Shown one piece after another: positions 8,479 through 15,892 of a stretch of 64,000 bases of DNA. Origin of the DNA: Flavobacterium sp. WC2421 (GTDB lineage: Bacteria; Bacteroidota; Bacteroidia; Flavobacteriales; Flavobacteriaceae). Positions within the stretch are counted from its first letter, which is position 1. Every line of letters starts with the position of its first letter. The position numbers and the translations under genes were made by a program. Under the pieces are notes generated by a model, which did no database searches, had not been told where the DNA came from, and saw nothing but the letters and a program-made list of their open reading frames with translations. The stretch lies in contig NZ_CP162004.1 of assembly GCF_040822115.1 (NCBI RefSeq), positions 2,604,001 to 2,668,000 on the forward strand. Reading direction: 5' to 3'.

Positions 8479-10193
8479 CAGTCTGTGAAAAAACTTTCGT
8501 TTGATTCTCAATCAAATATAGCAAAATACTAGAATAAAAAGAGGAATTTTCGTATTTTTAGTCATGCAACACATCACAGGAATTTCCCGCCACCAAATGC
8601 GTTTTTCGAGTTTAGAAGACGCCATAAGTACAGATAATCAGGTACGCTTTATCGATGCCTTCGTTGGACATATTGATCTGAGCAAGCTTGGTTTCGCTGT
8701 AAAAACGCTTAAGACCGAAGGTCGGCCCAGTTTCAATAGCCAAGTCTTTCTAAAAATCTACTTATACGGTTATCTCAACGGGTTCAGAAGTGGTCGTGAC
8801 TTAGAAAAAGAATGTTCAAGAAATATAGAAATGCAATGGCTTTTAGAAAATATTCGTCCCAATTACCATAGTATCACTGATTTTAGAAAGAATAATCCTT
8901 TGGCTTTAAAAAACACCTTTAAGCTATTTGTTTCCTTTTTAAAAGATTCCGACTTAATAGGCGGTGAAACCATAGCCATTGATGGCACAAAAAGTCGAGC
9001 TCATAATAGTAAGAAAGCCAATTTCAACCAAAAGAAAATTGACAAACACCTCGAGTATATTGAATTCAAAACCCAAGAATACTTAACTGCTTTGGATGAA
9101 AATGATGTTAAAGAAAGTGCTACTAAAATACAGCACATCCAACAAAAAATAGAACGATTAAAGGGGAATAAATTGCGTTATGAACTACTGGAAGAAAAAC
9201 TAAAAGCCAGCGGAGAACCACAGATAAGCACCACCGATAGCGATGCTAGAGCGTTATTAGTTCAAGGGCAAGTGGTCGAGATTTCCTTCAATATCCAAGC
9301 TGCAGTTGATTCCAAACATAATCTTGTGGTTGCAACTCACACCATTAATCGTAATGATCGCAGTGCATTATCAGCAATCGCTTTGGAAGCCAAAGAAAAC
9401 TTAGGCATTGAGACTTATACGGCTTTGGTAGACAAAGGTTATCATAATGGCAAACAAATAGAAATTTGCCAGCAAGCCAATATCACTACCATAGTAGCTC
9501 AACCTGAACAAGGAAAAAGCAATGAAAATGGAACAACCGCAGCCTATTTAGTTTCCCAATTCCAATACGATAAAACCACCGACAGCTATACTTGTCCAAA
9601 GGGCGAAGTATTAAAAACGACAGGTAGTTGGCACAAGAAAAGCAAAGATAGAGATAGTTATAATTTTAAAAAATACCGAACCCCCAAATGCAAAGGATGT
9701 TCGGTAAAACATTTATGCACAAGTCGAGCAGGAGGCAGGGAAATAGACCGCAGTCAATATGGGGATGCTGTAGAAGCAAACAATAAACGCTATCACGCAA
9801 ATGCACAACTCTACCGCAAACGACAGGAGATAAACGAACACATCTTTGGAACCATCAAGCGGCAATGGGGTTACAATCATACCAATTTAACAGGATTGGA
9901 AAAAGTAAACGGCGAACACAGCTTAATAATGCTAGTTTATAACATCAAACGCAGTATCAACATCCTGGGCGTTCCTGATTTGATTACCAAACTAAAAAAA
10001 TGGAACTCACCCTACAAGGCAAAAGTCTTGCTTTGGTTAAAAACGAACTATTTAAGACTGAAATTAGCCTTCGTATCATATAAAACTAAATTAGCAGCGT
10101 AAAAAATTAGCCTTCTTACAAGGCTTTATTAGTAGTGTTGCGATATGAAAATTGAGTGATTTTGAGGAAAAAAGGAGGTTTTTTCACAGCCTG
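8479..10193 (+). mobile_element. IS1182-family insertion sequence, copy 2
   Basis: 1715 bp, the same length, termini and orientation as copy 1, and flanked by ACGT on both sides (8475-8478 and 10194-10197). Outside the element the flanks match copy 1 only over the short core box on the left (GCTTGCAGGTAACGT) and ACGTT on the right. It therefore looks like an independent insertion into a homologous position and not a duplication of a larger block. Confidence 0.92.
8564..10102 (+). CDS. IS1182-family transposase, copy 2
   Basis: 512 residues, intact. It is identical to copy 1 except Phe168, Lys297 and His439 (Ser, Arg and Tyr in copy 1). Position 297 directly follows the GYHNG motif near a candidate catalytic aspartate, and the Arg/Lys exchange is conservative. 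The near-identity suggests recent transposition within this genome. Confidence 0.95.
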   Translation: MQHITGISRHQMRFSSLEDAISTDNQVRFIDAFVGHIDLSKLGFAVKTLKTEGRPSFNSQVFLKIYLYGYLNGFRSGRDLEKECSRNIEMQWLLENIRPNYHSITDFRKNNPLALKNTFKLFVSFLKDSDLIGGETIAIDGTKSRAHNSKKANFNQKKIDKHLEYIEFKTQEYLTALDENDVKESATKIQHIQQKIERLKGNKLRYELLEEKLKASGEPQISTTDSDARALLVQGQVVEISFNIQAAVDSKHNLVVATHTINRNDRSALSAIALEAKENLGIETYTALVDKGYHNGKQIEICQQANITTIVAQPEQGKSNENGTTAAYLVSQFQYDKTTDSYTCPKGEVLKTTGSWHKKSKDRDSYNFKKYRTPKCKGCSVKHLCTSRAGGREIDRSQYGDAVEANNKRYHANAQLYRKRQEINEHIFGTIKRQWGYNHTNLTGLEKVNGEHSLIMLVYNIKRSINILGVPDLITKLKKWNSPYKAKVLLWLKTNYLRLKLAFVSYKTKLAA

Positions 10194-10294
10194 ACGTTCT
10201 CGCGCTTCTAGATGTTTGCAACTTACGAAGACGAGTATTTTCGGCTGAACGAAGATATGATAAAAAACGGTAATTCCACTAAAATTGCAAATAT

Positions 10295-10831
10295 CTAGAA
10301 ACGTGTGTTGGTGGCTGGTTCTATTTTCCGCTCTACAAATTCAACAACTTTTAAAAATTCTGCTTTTCCAATTTCGCTTTCTGATAAAGTATAATAACTT
10401 CCATTTTCTTTGAAACCAAAGAAAAGAGTATTGTCTACAACTTCAGAATATTTTACAGTTTCCCAATTAATTTTATAATCTCCACCATAAAATTTAAATC
10501 TAAAAAAATCATCTTCAAACTCCCAAATACTTATTGGATTATTATTCCAAATTTGGATATTTTCAATCATTATATTTTCCGTTGCTTTTTTTGCTTTTAA
10601 GTATTTCTGTAAACGATATAAAAAAACAATACCTGCTAATATTCCAAGGATTATAAATAAATTCCCGATATCACCATTTCCACATAAAATAATAATTCCA
10701 AGTAAAATGAAAATAAATGCAATAATTGCGAGTTTTTTATTTTCTGTTTTCGATTTTGACCAAGAACGATTAAACGTTAATTCTATCTGTTTTTTAAAAA
10801 TGTTTTCGTCAAATTTTATTTCAAATTTCAT
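10295..10831 (-). CDS. Small membrane protein with YcxB-like C-terminal part
   Basis: About 178 residues from the start at 10831. An in-frame start at 10864 would lie in the attC box and is less likely. Two adjacent hydrophobic segments (LAIIAFIFILLGIIILCG and IGNLFIILGILAGIVFLY) form a hairpin in the membrane. The C-terminal half (IWEFEDDFFRFK, then INWETVKYSEVVDNTLFF) resembles the YcxB-like/PH-like domain of small bacterial membrane proteins of unknown role. The last four or five codons and the stop fall inside attC-like site 4, so the gene fills its cassette. No function can be given. Confidence 0.7.
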   Translation of the reverse strand: MKFEIKFDENIFKKQIELTFNRSWSKSKTENKKLAIIAFIFILLGIIILCGNGDIGNLFIILGILAGIVFLYRLQKYLKAKKATENIMIENIQIWNNNPISIWEFEDDFFRFKFYGGDYKINWETVKYSEVVDNTLFFGFKENGSYYTLSESEIGKAEFLKVVEFVERKIEPATNTRF

Positions 10832-10856
10832 ATTTACGTTCTGTTTTTTTGAACTT

Positions 10857-10999
10857 GCCACCAACGGTTCGCTTGTTTATTTCAGTTGTGGACTTGACAA
10901 GCGGAATCTATCGGAAATAACAAATTAAACCAAATATTACTAATCATTAAATTAAAGAATTATGCCACAATTGAATAAACAAGCTGTTAGTAACAGTAC
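10857..10999 (-). repeat. attC-like recombination site 5
   Basis: 143 bp. Outer boxes are GCCACCAAC (10857-10865), an exact reverse complement of the right box of site 4, and GTTAGTAACAGTAC (10986-10999). The arms GCTTGTTTATTTCAGTTGTG and CACAATTGAATAAACAAGC pair almost perfectly apart from a one-base bulge. The start of the methyltransferase gene (10962) lies in the right arm. Confidence 0.8.
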
Positions 11000-11726
11000 T
11001 TTATTTTTTAACGACTGCTTTGACGTTTTCCCGATAATAAAAGATAAAAGTATTGATATGATATTTTGTGATTTACCTTATGGAACAACTAACTGCAGTT
11101 GGGATTCTGTTTTAGATTTGCCTAAATTATGGAAGGAATACGAAAGGGTTATAAAAGATAATGGTGCAATAATATTAACAGCACAAACGCCATTTGACAA
11201 GGTATTAGGAGTTAGTAATCTAAAGTTATTGAGGTATGAATGGATATGGGAAAAAACAACAGCAACTGGACATTATAACGCAAAAAAAATGCCTATGAAA
11301 GCACACGAAAATGTACTTATATTTTACAAAAATCTACCAACGTACAACCCAATAAAAACGCAAGGACACAAACCTGTAAACTCATTTACAAAATATATCG
11401 AAACTCAAAACGGAACGGAAATATATGGAAAATCAAATAAAGAGGTTTCAGGAGGAGGAAATACTGACAGATACCCAAGAAGTGTACAGATATTTGCATC
11501 TGATAAACAAAAATTAAAACTACATAGTACACAAAAGCCTGCAGCTTTGACTGATTATTTTATAGAAACTTACTCAAACGAGGGTGATGTGATTTTAGAT
11601 AACTGTATGGGTAGTGGAACAACAGGAGATTCTTGTGAAAGATTAAATAGAAAATTTATAGGAATAGAAAATCTAAAAGTTCATTTTGACACTGCAGTTA
11701 ATCGCATCACGCAGTATTGTTACTAA
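10962..11726 (+). CDS. Orphan DNA methyltransferase (N6-adenine/N4-cytosine type)
   Basis: 254 residues. Motif IV is CDLPYGTTNCSWD near residue 38, with DLPY instead of the usual DPPY. The AdoMet-binding motif I lies near the C-terminus (VILDNCMGSGTTGDSCERL, then RKFIGIE). Motif IV before motif I is the beta-class order. A TRD-like stretch lies between them. No restriction endonuclease gene is adjacent, so it is a solitary methylase that may protect against restriction or mark DNA. It is the only cassette gene read on the plus strand. Its start codon is inside the attC-like arm of its own cassette, and its stop TAA is formed by the core box at 11724-11726, so the gene uses the cassette end to end. 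Confidence 0.9.
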   Translation: MPQLNKQAVSNSTLFFNDCFDVFPIIKDKSIDMIFCDLPYGTTNCSWDSVLDLPKLWKEYERVIKDNGAIILTAQTPFDKVLGVSNLKLLRYEWIWEKTTATGHYNAKKMPMKAHENVLIFYKNLPTYNPIKTQGHKPVNSFTKYIETQNGTEIYGKSNKEVSGGGNTDRYPRSVQIFASDKQKLKLHSTQKPAALTDYFIETYSNEGDVILDNCMGSGTTGDSCERLNRKFIGIENLKVHFDTAVNRITQYCY

Positions 11727-11857
11727 CGTTTCGCGGCTTCAAGAAGTGGCGAACTTCGTAACCGCATATTTTCCACTAAGATAATATTTCTTGCGAAAGA
11801 AATACATCAATTTAGCACATTTCTCGCCATTTCTTGAAACCGCTGTTGTGCGATCGC
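11714..11857 (-). repeat. attC-like recombination site 6
   Basis: 144 bp with outer boxes GTATTGTTACTAAC (11714-11727) and GTTGTGCGATCGC (11845-11857). The arms GCGGCTTCAAGAAGTGGCGA and TCGCCATTTCTTGAAACCGC pair with few mismatches. The central stretch with CTTCGTAACCG, CTAAGATAA and TTTCTTGCGA is nearly the same as the centre of site 3, although the arms of the two sites differ. Confidence 0.82.
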
Positions 11858-11860
11858 TTT

Positions 11861-13105
11861 TTATATTTTTGATACGATTGCAACAATTTGAATTGATACG
11901 TTTATTCCAAAAGTCATATCATTATTTTTTATTCCTATTCGTGGATTTTTTAATGGAAAATTTCTAATTTGTACAATTCCTGATTTAAAATTTTGCCTTG
12001 TTCCAATTGGAAAATGGTTAAACGTAGTTCCGTTTAAAAATTGATTGTAATATTCATTTTCAAATAAATATACATCACAAACATCATTTCCTGGTGGAGA
12101 TGAAAACATATTAATTGAAGCATTTAGTAAACCAGAAGTGTCAATTAAGGAAGTCAATTGTTTCGCTAAACTAAATTGTTGAACATTTGATTGAACCAAT
12201 TCTTTATTTCTTGATGAAGTATATTCGTAATACCATTCTACAGTTCCTTCTGGAAGTTCTACTGGAATTATTGATTTTGAATTTCCACCTTTCCAATAAG
12301 CATTACTTGTACTATTTAGATATAGGTTTTGAATAGGTAACTTAACAACTTCATATTGTGCTTTTTTTGTAATTATTTCTCCATTATTTATTGTAGAAGT
12401 TTCACTTAAAGCGGTTCCATTTTTATATTCAATTTCTTTTTCCAAACTTCCGTCTTTTTTGTACCAAGAACATTTTCCATCATATTTAAATGGGAGAAAA
12501 CTTAAAAGTTTATATTCTGATTTTAATGTTCCGTCAGGATAATAATCTTTACACCAACCAATTGGAATGTCATTTGTAAAACTTATTTCTCTGTAAAATC
12601 TAATATCTTCTTTTAATTCTGCAAAATTACCTTCCTTGTCTAAACCCATTTTCCATTTACCTTGTTTTTTATTGTAACAAGTCAAGTTATTAGGTTCTAT
12701 TTTTATTGTATTACTTTCTAAAGTATTAATTTTTGTTTCTATAAATTTATATTTTAAAATTAATGAATTATTATAATTTACATTATTATCAGCATTCGCA
12801 ATTGTAAAAGCATCTTGTTTATTCACGTATAAACTTGTATTCCCGAAAAAACCTTTGTCACATTTTTCTATTGTTGCACAATAATAAAATTTTTCACTAC
12901 CAAATAGCTTTGGAGTATATAAATTTTGCTCTTCGTTTGGTTCAATTGGAAACCAACCTTTTGTTGTCCAACCAGTATTTTTTTCGTAAAACCCAATGGC
13001 AACAAATATTTTACTTGAACCTGTATTTTTGAAAATAACTTGGCTAAATGATTTAGTAAAAAGTAAGAAAGTAATAATTATTAATTGGTATTTTTTTATT
13101 TTCAT
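11861..13105 (-). CDS. Exported DUF1036 and MORN-repeat protein
   Basis: 414 residues with a signal peptide (MKIKKYQLIIITFLLFTKSFSQ). The N-terminal 90 residues (VIFKNTGSSKIFVAIGFYEK, then GWTTKGWFPIEPNE) match DUF1036, a small periplasmic or surface domain. The middle has two or three MORN_2-type repeats (IGWCKDYYPDGTLKSEYKL, KCSWYKKDGSLEKEIEYKNG), as in the antitoxin-like MORN proteins of Bacteroidetes. The last 150 residues are not recognised. It is the sole gene of cassette 7. The combination is unusual, and a role at the cell surface or in toxin immunity is only a guess. Confidence 0.7.
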   Translation of the reverse strand: MKIKKYQLIIITFLLFTKSFSQVIFKNTGSSKIFVAIGFYEKNTGWTTKGWFPIEPNEEQNLYTPKLFGSEKFYYCATIEKCDKGFFGNTSLYVNKQDAFTIANADNNVNYNNSLILKYKFIETKINTLESNTIKIEPNNLTCYNKKQGKWKMGLDKEGNFAELKEDIRFYREISFTNDIPIGWCKDYYPDGTLKSEYKLLSFLPFKYDGKCSWYKKDGSLEKEIEYKNGTALSETSTINNGEIITKKAQYEVVKLPIQNLYLNSTSNAYWKGGNSKSIIPVELPEGTVEWYYEYTSSRNKELVQSNVQQFSLAKQLTSLIDTSGLLNASINMFSSPPGNDVCDVYLFENEYYNQFLNGTTFNHFPIGTRQNFKSGIVQIRNFPLKNPRIGIKNNDMTFGINVSIQIVAIVSKI

Positions 13106-13157
13106 ATTATTTTAATTTCGTTCTATTTCGTTCTATTTCGTTCAGTTTTTCCAAAGT

Positions 13158-13299
13158 GTCGCACAACGTCCCCGCGCTACACGCAGTTTGGGACTAAATT
13201 AAGCCCATTCTTCGGATTTGCCAAATCTTCCAAATACAAAACCAATTTTTCATTTAAGCCAAATTCCCAAATTGCTTGTAGCGTGTGTTATGCGTAGTA
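13158..13299 (-). repeat. attC-like recombination site 7
   Basis: About 142 bp. Outer boxes are GTCGCACAAC (13158-13167) and GTTATGCGTAGTAA (13287-13300). The arms CGCTACACGCAGTTTGGGA and TCCCAAATTGCTTGTAGCG pair with three mismatches. The centre is less like that of the other sites. Confidence 0.8.
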
Positions 13300-13302
13300 A
13301 TT

Positions 13303-13803
13303 TTATAGATAATCATTATCTGATTCTGCTAAATTCAGCACTTGTTCTTTCTTGTATATAATTTCCCATATCATTTTATAAAATTCCAAAAAAGGTTTCG
13401 CTCTTTGATCATTTAAATCACTTGTAAAACCTGTTTTATAAGAGACAAATTTTTTTTCTCCATTAGAATAGATAATTACACTCCTTTGAAAACTAGGATT
13501 TTTAATTGTTATGATTTTTTCTTTCGGTTTAAATTGATTAGGCATTTTATGAAAACTTATTTTTTTCATGAATGAATAAATTCTTTCTTTTTCATCTTTT
13601 GTTAATTCTACTTTAATAGTCGCAACGCTATCTATGTATGTTCTGTAAAAGTTGTTGTATAGAGAATTGTAAGCATTATTTCCGCCGTCACTAATTTCAA
13701 AATGGAAGTCAGTTGGGATTTCATTCAGCAATTGTTTTTTTTGACTGAAACAGTAAAAACTAAAAAGTGAGAATATTAAAACTATATATTTTATTTTTTT
13801 CAT
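13303..13803 (-). CDS. Exported protein of unknown function
   Basis: 166 residues from the start at 13803, which opens a clear signal peptide (MKKIKYIVLIFSLFSFYCFS). An in-frame ATG at 13827 sits inside the core recombination box and would add eight charged residues before the signal. The mature part has no motif I recognise. It contains FHFEISDGGNNAYNSLYNNF early and a basic beta-rich stretch (IITIKNPSFQRSVIIYSNGE). It is the only gene of cassette 8, the one next to the recombinase, which in an integron would be the most recently inserted. Confidence 0.7.
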   Translation of the reverse strand: MKKIKYIVLIFSLFSFYCFSQKKQLLNEIPTDFHFEISDGGNNAYNSLYNNFYRTYIDSVATIKVELTKDEKERIYSFMKKISFHKMPNQFKPKEKIITIKNPSFQRSVIIYSNGEKKFVSYKTGFTSDLNDQRAKPFLEFYKMIWEIIYKKEQVLNLAESDNDYL

Positions 13804-13816
13804 ACGCTTCGTTTTA

Positions 13817-13874
13817 TTATTACGCATAACTTGTATATAACATCAAATATATACATCTTTTTGGATGTTTTTGA
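13817..13874 (-). other. Candidate attI-like insertion site
   Basis: Between the recombinase stop and the first cassette lies one core box without a full palindrome. TTATTACGCATAAC (13817-13830) is complementary at 13 of 14 positions to the right box of site 7. On the minus strand this reads GTTATGCG, the point where cassette 8 would join the recombinase side. The rest (13831-13874) is AT-rich with a small hairpin, ACATC/GATGT. Lack of large arms is what distinguishes attI from attC in integrons. Confidence 0.6.
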
Positions 13875-15629
13875 TCAATCTTTCAGTTTTTTCTTGTTAT
13901 TTTCATCTACCAAGCGATCTAATGGACTGAGTATCTTATCAGTTGCCATCTTCGAAACATGCGTGTATATTGTAGTCGTTTTAATACTAGCATGACCTAA
14001 GAATTTTTGAATGTATCTAATGTCTGTGCCACTTTCTAATAGATGGGTGGCAAAACTATGGCGTAAGGTATGTACAGTAGCACTTTTCGATAATCCGGAT
14101 TTTTTTAGTGCTTGTCGCATTACTGATTGCGCACTACCAATGCTGTAGGGTTCCCCTGCATATTGCCCTTCAAAAACATATTTATTGGGTTCGTATAATG
14201 TCTTATAAAGCTCCAGTGAACTTACAATAGAGTAGGGCAACATCACCAGGCGGTCTTTCTTGCCCTTGGCATTTTTAATATGAATTTTATGCTCGGCAAA
14301 TAATATATCGCGCCACTCTAGAGTTACAATCTCACTTACACGTAGGCCTGCACCATAGCCTATTAACAATAATAATTTGTGTTTTGGGTTGTCTACAGCT
14401 CTGAAAATTTGTAGACATTCTTCCATGGTTAATACTGCCGGTAATTTTTTTTCACTTTTTGGTCGAGGAATTTTTAGTTCAAAGCCTTTTTGATGTTCAA
14501 TTTGCTGATAATAAAATAATAAAGCATTTACCATATTGTGTCCGGAGGAGGCTGATAAACCGCGCTCCATAATGGAAGCCAAGTATTTTATGATTTCTTT
14601 TTGTGTAATGGTGTGAGGATCTCTAAACTGGTGATCCCGCAGGAATTTTAAAAAGGAACTGGTATACGTTCGCATCGTGGAACTACTGTAATTAAGCGCC
14701 AATATAGTGTCTACCATTAACGTAATATAGTCATGTGCTGCATCAGGAACTTGGTTGAATAGTTGCGCTTTGGTTTTACTTAAATCGAGTTGTTTCCTGT
14801 TAGGTAAGTTTTGTTTCAATAAATACCCTTTAGGAAGCCGGTTGTTAATTAGTACTTTATGAGGCTCAAATTGCATTCCCATGGCCTCATATACACTAGG
14901 TGCGGCAGGAAGTAAATAACAGTCTTTGATGGTACTAAAACGAGCCATAGAGAACCGTTTTATTTTTTCTCGCAATACAAGAAATGGTGGTACATACACT
15001 TCCATCCATTTCGGGTCTTCTGGATGTGGTTTTACTATAATCGATTCAGATGTAAAGACCGTTTCGCTTTTGTAAGAATCATTTTCAGGAAAAAAAGAGG
15101 ATGCGCCAAGTATTTTTTCAACTTGCAATTTTACATTAGTGTTCCTTAGCACCATGTAAACCTTATAATTGGCATTCCAATAGACTCCTTTTGTGGCCAA
15201 TAATTGCCTGCTTATTGCCTGATAATACTGCATCTTGAAAACCCAATACTTACCTAAATTAGGCAGTAATTCTAAACGCATGTTGGGTGCTAACGAATTT
15301 GTTTTCGCTATATGTTCAGGGTTATTCAGCATTAGTGCCGAATCTAACTGAAGGTTGGCTGTGGCTATGGCTGGAAGGTCACGGCCTATGGTAAGGCCGG
15401 CCAGCGGTTGCGTTTTAGTCTTTTTTGGGTTGTCAATAACCAAATCATCAAAGGTTTGACTTATGAGCTTGTAATTTACAGCATTGTAATCAAAATACCA
15501 ACAACGGAGCGACTGGCTATAGATTCCTCCCAATTTTTTTAATTGAGAAATAGTCCCACTATCATAGGTAAAAAAAAGTCCGATTCGATCTGCATCGCGA
15601 TGCCATATCTTTTTTACAATTATTTGCAT
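13875..15629 (-). CDS. Tyrosine recombinase of the cassette array, with long N-terminal extension
   Basis: 584 residues, against about 300-370 for XerC/D and IntI. The C-terminal catalytic domain is complete: Arg in GAGLRVSEIVTLEW (about 425), Lys in AKGKKDRLVMLP (about 453), HTLRHSFATHLL (about 520), LGHASIKTT and the nucleophile Tyr in IYTHVSK (about 556). A SAM-like core-binding domain precedes it (about 300-385). The roughly 35-residue IntI insertion between the beta hairpin and HTLRH is absent. The first 290 residues appear to hold three related modules, near 5-60, 115-178 and 195-275, each with a hydrophobic strand, a helix rich in K/L, then an aromatic strand such as SLRCWYFDYN or NYKVYMVLR. 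They could bind folded DNA, which is inference. The gene ends 45 bp from the first cassette box and is co-oriented with most cassette genes. Confidence 0.9.
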   Translation of the reverse strand: MQIIVKKIWHRDADRIGLFFTYDSGTISQLKKLGGIYSQSLRCWYFDYNAVNYKLISQTFDDLVIDNPKKTKTQPLAGLTIGRDLPAIATANLQLDSALMLNNPEHIAKTNSLAPNMRLELLPNLGKYWVFKMQYYQAISRQLLATKGVYWNANYKVYMVLRNTNVKLQVEKILGASSFFPENDSYKSETVFTSESIIVKPHPEDPKWMEVYVPPFLVLREKIKRFSMARFSTIKDCYLLPAAPSVYEAMGMQFEPHKVLINNRLPKGYLLKQNLPNRKQLDLSKTKAQLFNQVPDAAHDYITLMVDTILALNYSSSTMRTYTSSFLKFLRDHQFRDPHTITQKEIIKYLASIMERGLSASSGHNMVNALLFYYQQIEHQKGFELKIPRPKSEKKLPAVLTMEECLQIFRAVDNPKHKLLLLIGYGAGLRVSEIVTLEWRDILFAEHKIHIKNAKGKKDRLVMLPYSIVSSLELYKTLYEPNKYVFEGQYAGEPYSIGSAQSVMRQALKKSGLSKSATVHTLRHSFATHLLESGTDIRYIQKFLGHASIKTTTIYTHVSKMATDKILSPLDRLVDENNKKKLKD

Positions 15630-15740
15630 AAGGCGTATATGAAGTAACTAAAATACTACTTTATTTTAAATAATATCATATAATTTATTGATTTTGAATG
15701 GTCTATGATGAATTTTATTTCGAATAGTTAAAAATGCCTG

Positions 15741-15868
15741 TTTTCGCTGTCGCAAAAGGGGATCTTGCGTGAAGGATCAAAGTGGAAATCCTCCCGATTT
15801 TTTTCGGGAGATTGTAGCGTAGAGCCTGACGCTGCTGCAACGGAGTGGAAGCTGGGGCACGCCCAAAA
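15741..15868. repeat. GC-richer intergenic element with hairpin
   Basis: A gene-free stretch clearly richer in G and C than its surroundings. It contains a hairpin CTCCCGA (15791-15797) with TCGGGAG (15804-15810) around a T-run. From memory, similar sequences recur between genes in Flavobacterium genomes, which suggests a dispersed repeat. I cannot verify that here. It marks the junction between the cassette array and the core-like genes. Confidence 0.45.
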
Positions 15869-15892
15869 ATAGGGAATCGTGAAAGTCGTTTT

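Larger units (their letters stand above)
8464..10315 (-). repeat. attC-like site 4, split by an insertion sequence
   Basis: The left box GCTTGCAGGTAAC (8464-8476) is cut from the rest of the site (10194-10315) by IS copy 2. With the IS and one ACGT removed the site is 133 bp: CGCTTCTAGATGTTTGCAA pairs with TTGCAAATATCTAGAAACG, and the right box is GTTGGTGGC (10307-10315). The arms are unrelated in sequence to those of site 3, so this is a different attC-like site hit at the same place. Confidence 0.8.
1..15629 (-). mobile_element. Integron-like gene cassette array with tyrosine recombinase
   Basis: Eight cassettes lie between attC-like palindromes and end at a tyrosine recombinase gene on the right. 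The array continues past the left edge. In seven of seven complete cassettes and the first visible one, the GTT-side box at the left end is complementary to the AAC-side box at the right end (10/10, 13/14, 11/13, 11/13, 9/9, 13/14, 9/10 and 13/14 bases). This is what integron cassettes show, because both boxes come from one circular molecule. Reading leftward from the recombinase (minus strand), each unit is gene then attC. With crossovers at AA|C of the left box, no gene crosses a cassette boundary. With the opposite polarity, two genes (10295-10831 and 10962-11726) would. That this recombinase moves these cassettes is inference from position. Confidence 0.82.

Noticed and set aside
10986..10999. 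Idea that the methyltransferase borrows its start codon from a neighbouring cassette
   Set aside because: That holds only for rightward polarity. With leftward polarity, also supported by the recombinase position and the gene at 10295-10831, the start is in its own cassette.
13085..13297. 70-codon plus-strand frame across attC-like site 7
   Set aside because: Explained by the palindrome. No domain or signal.
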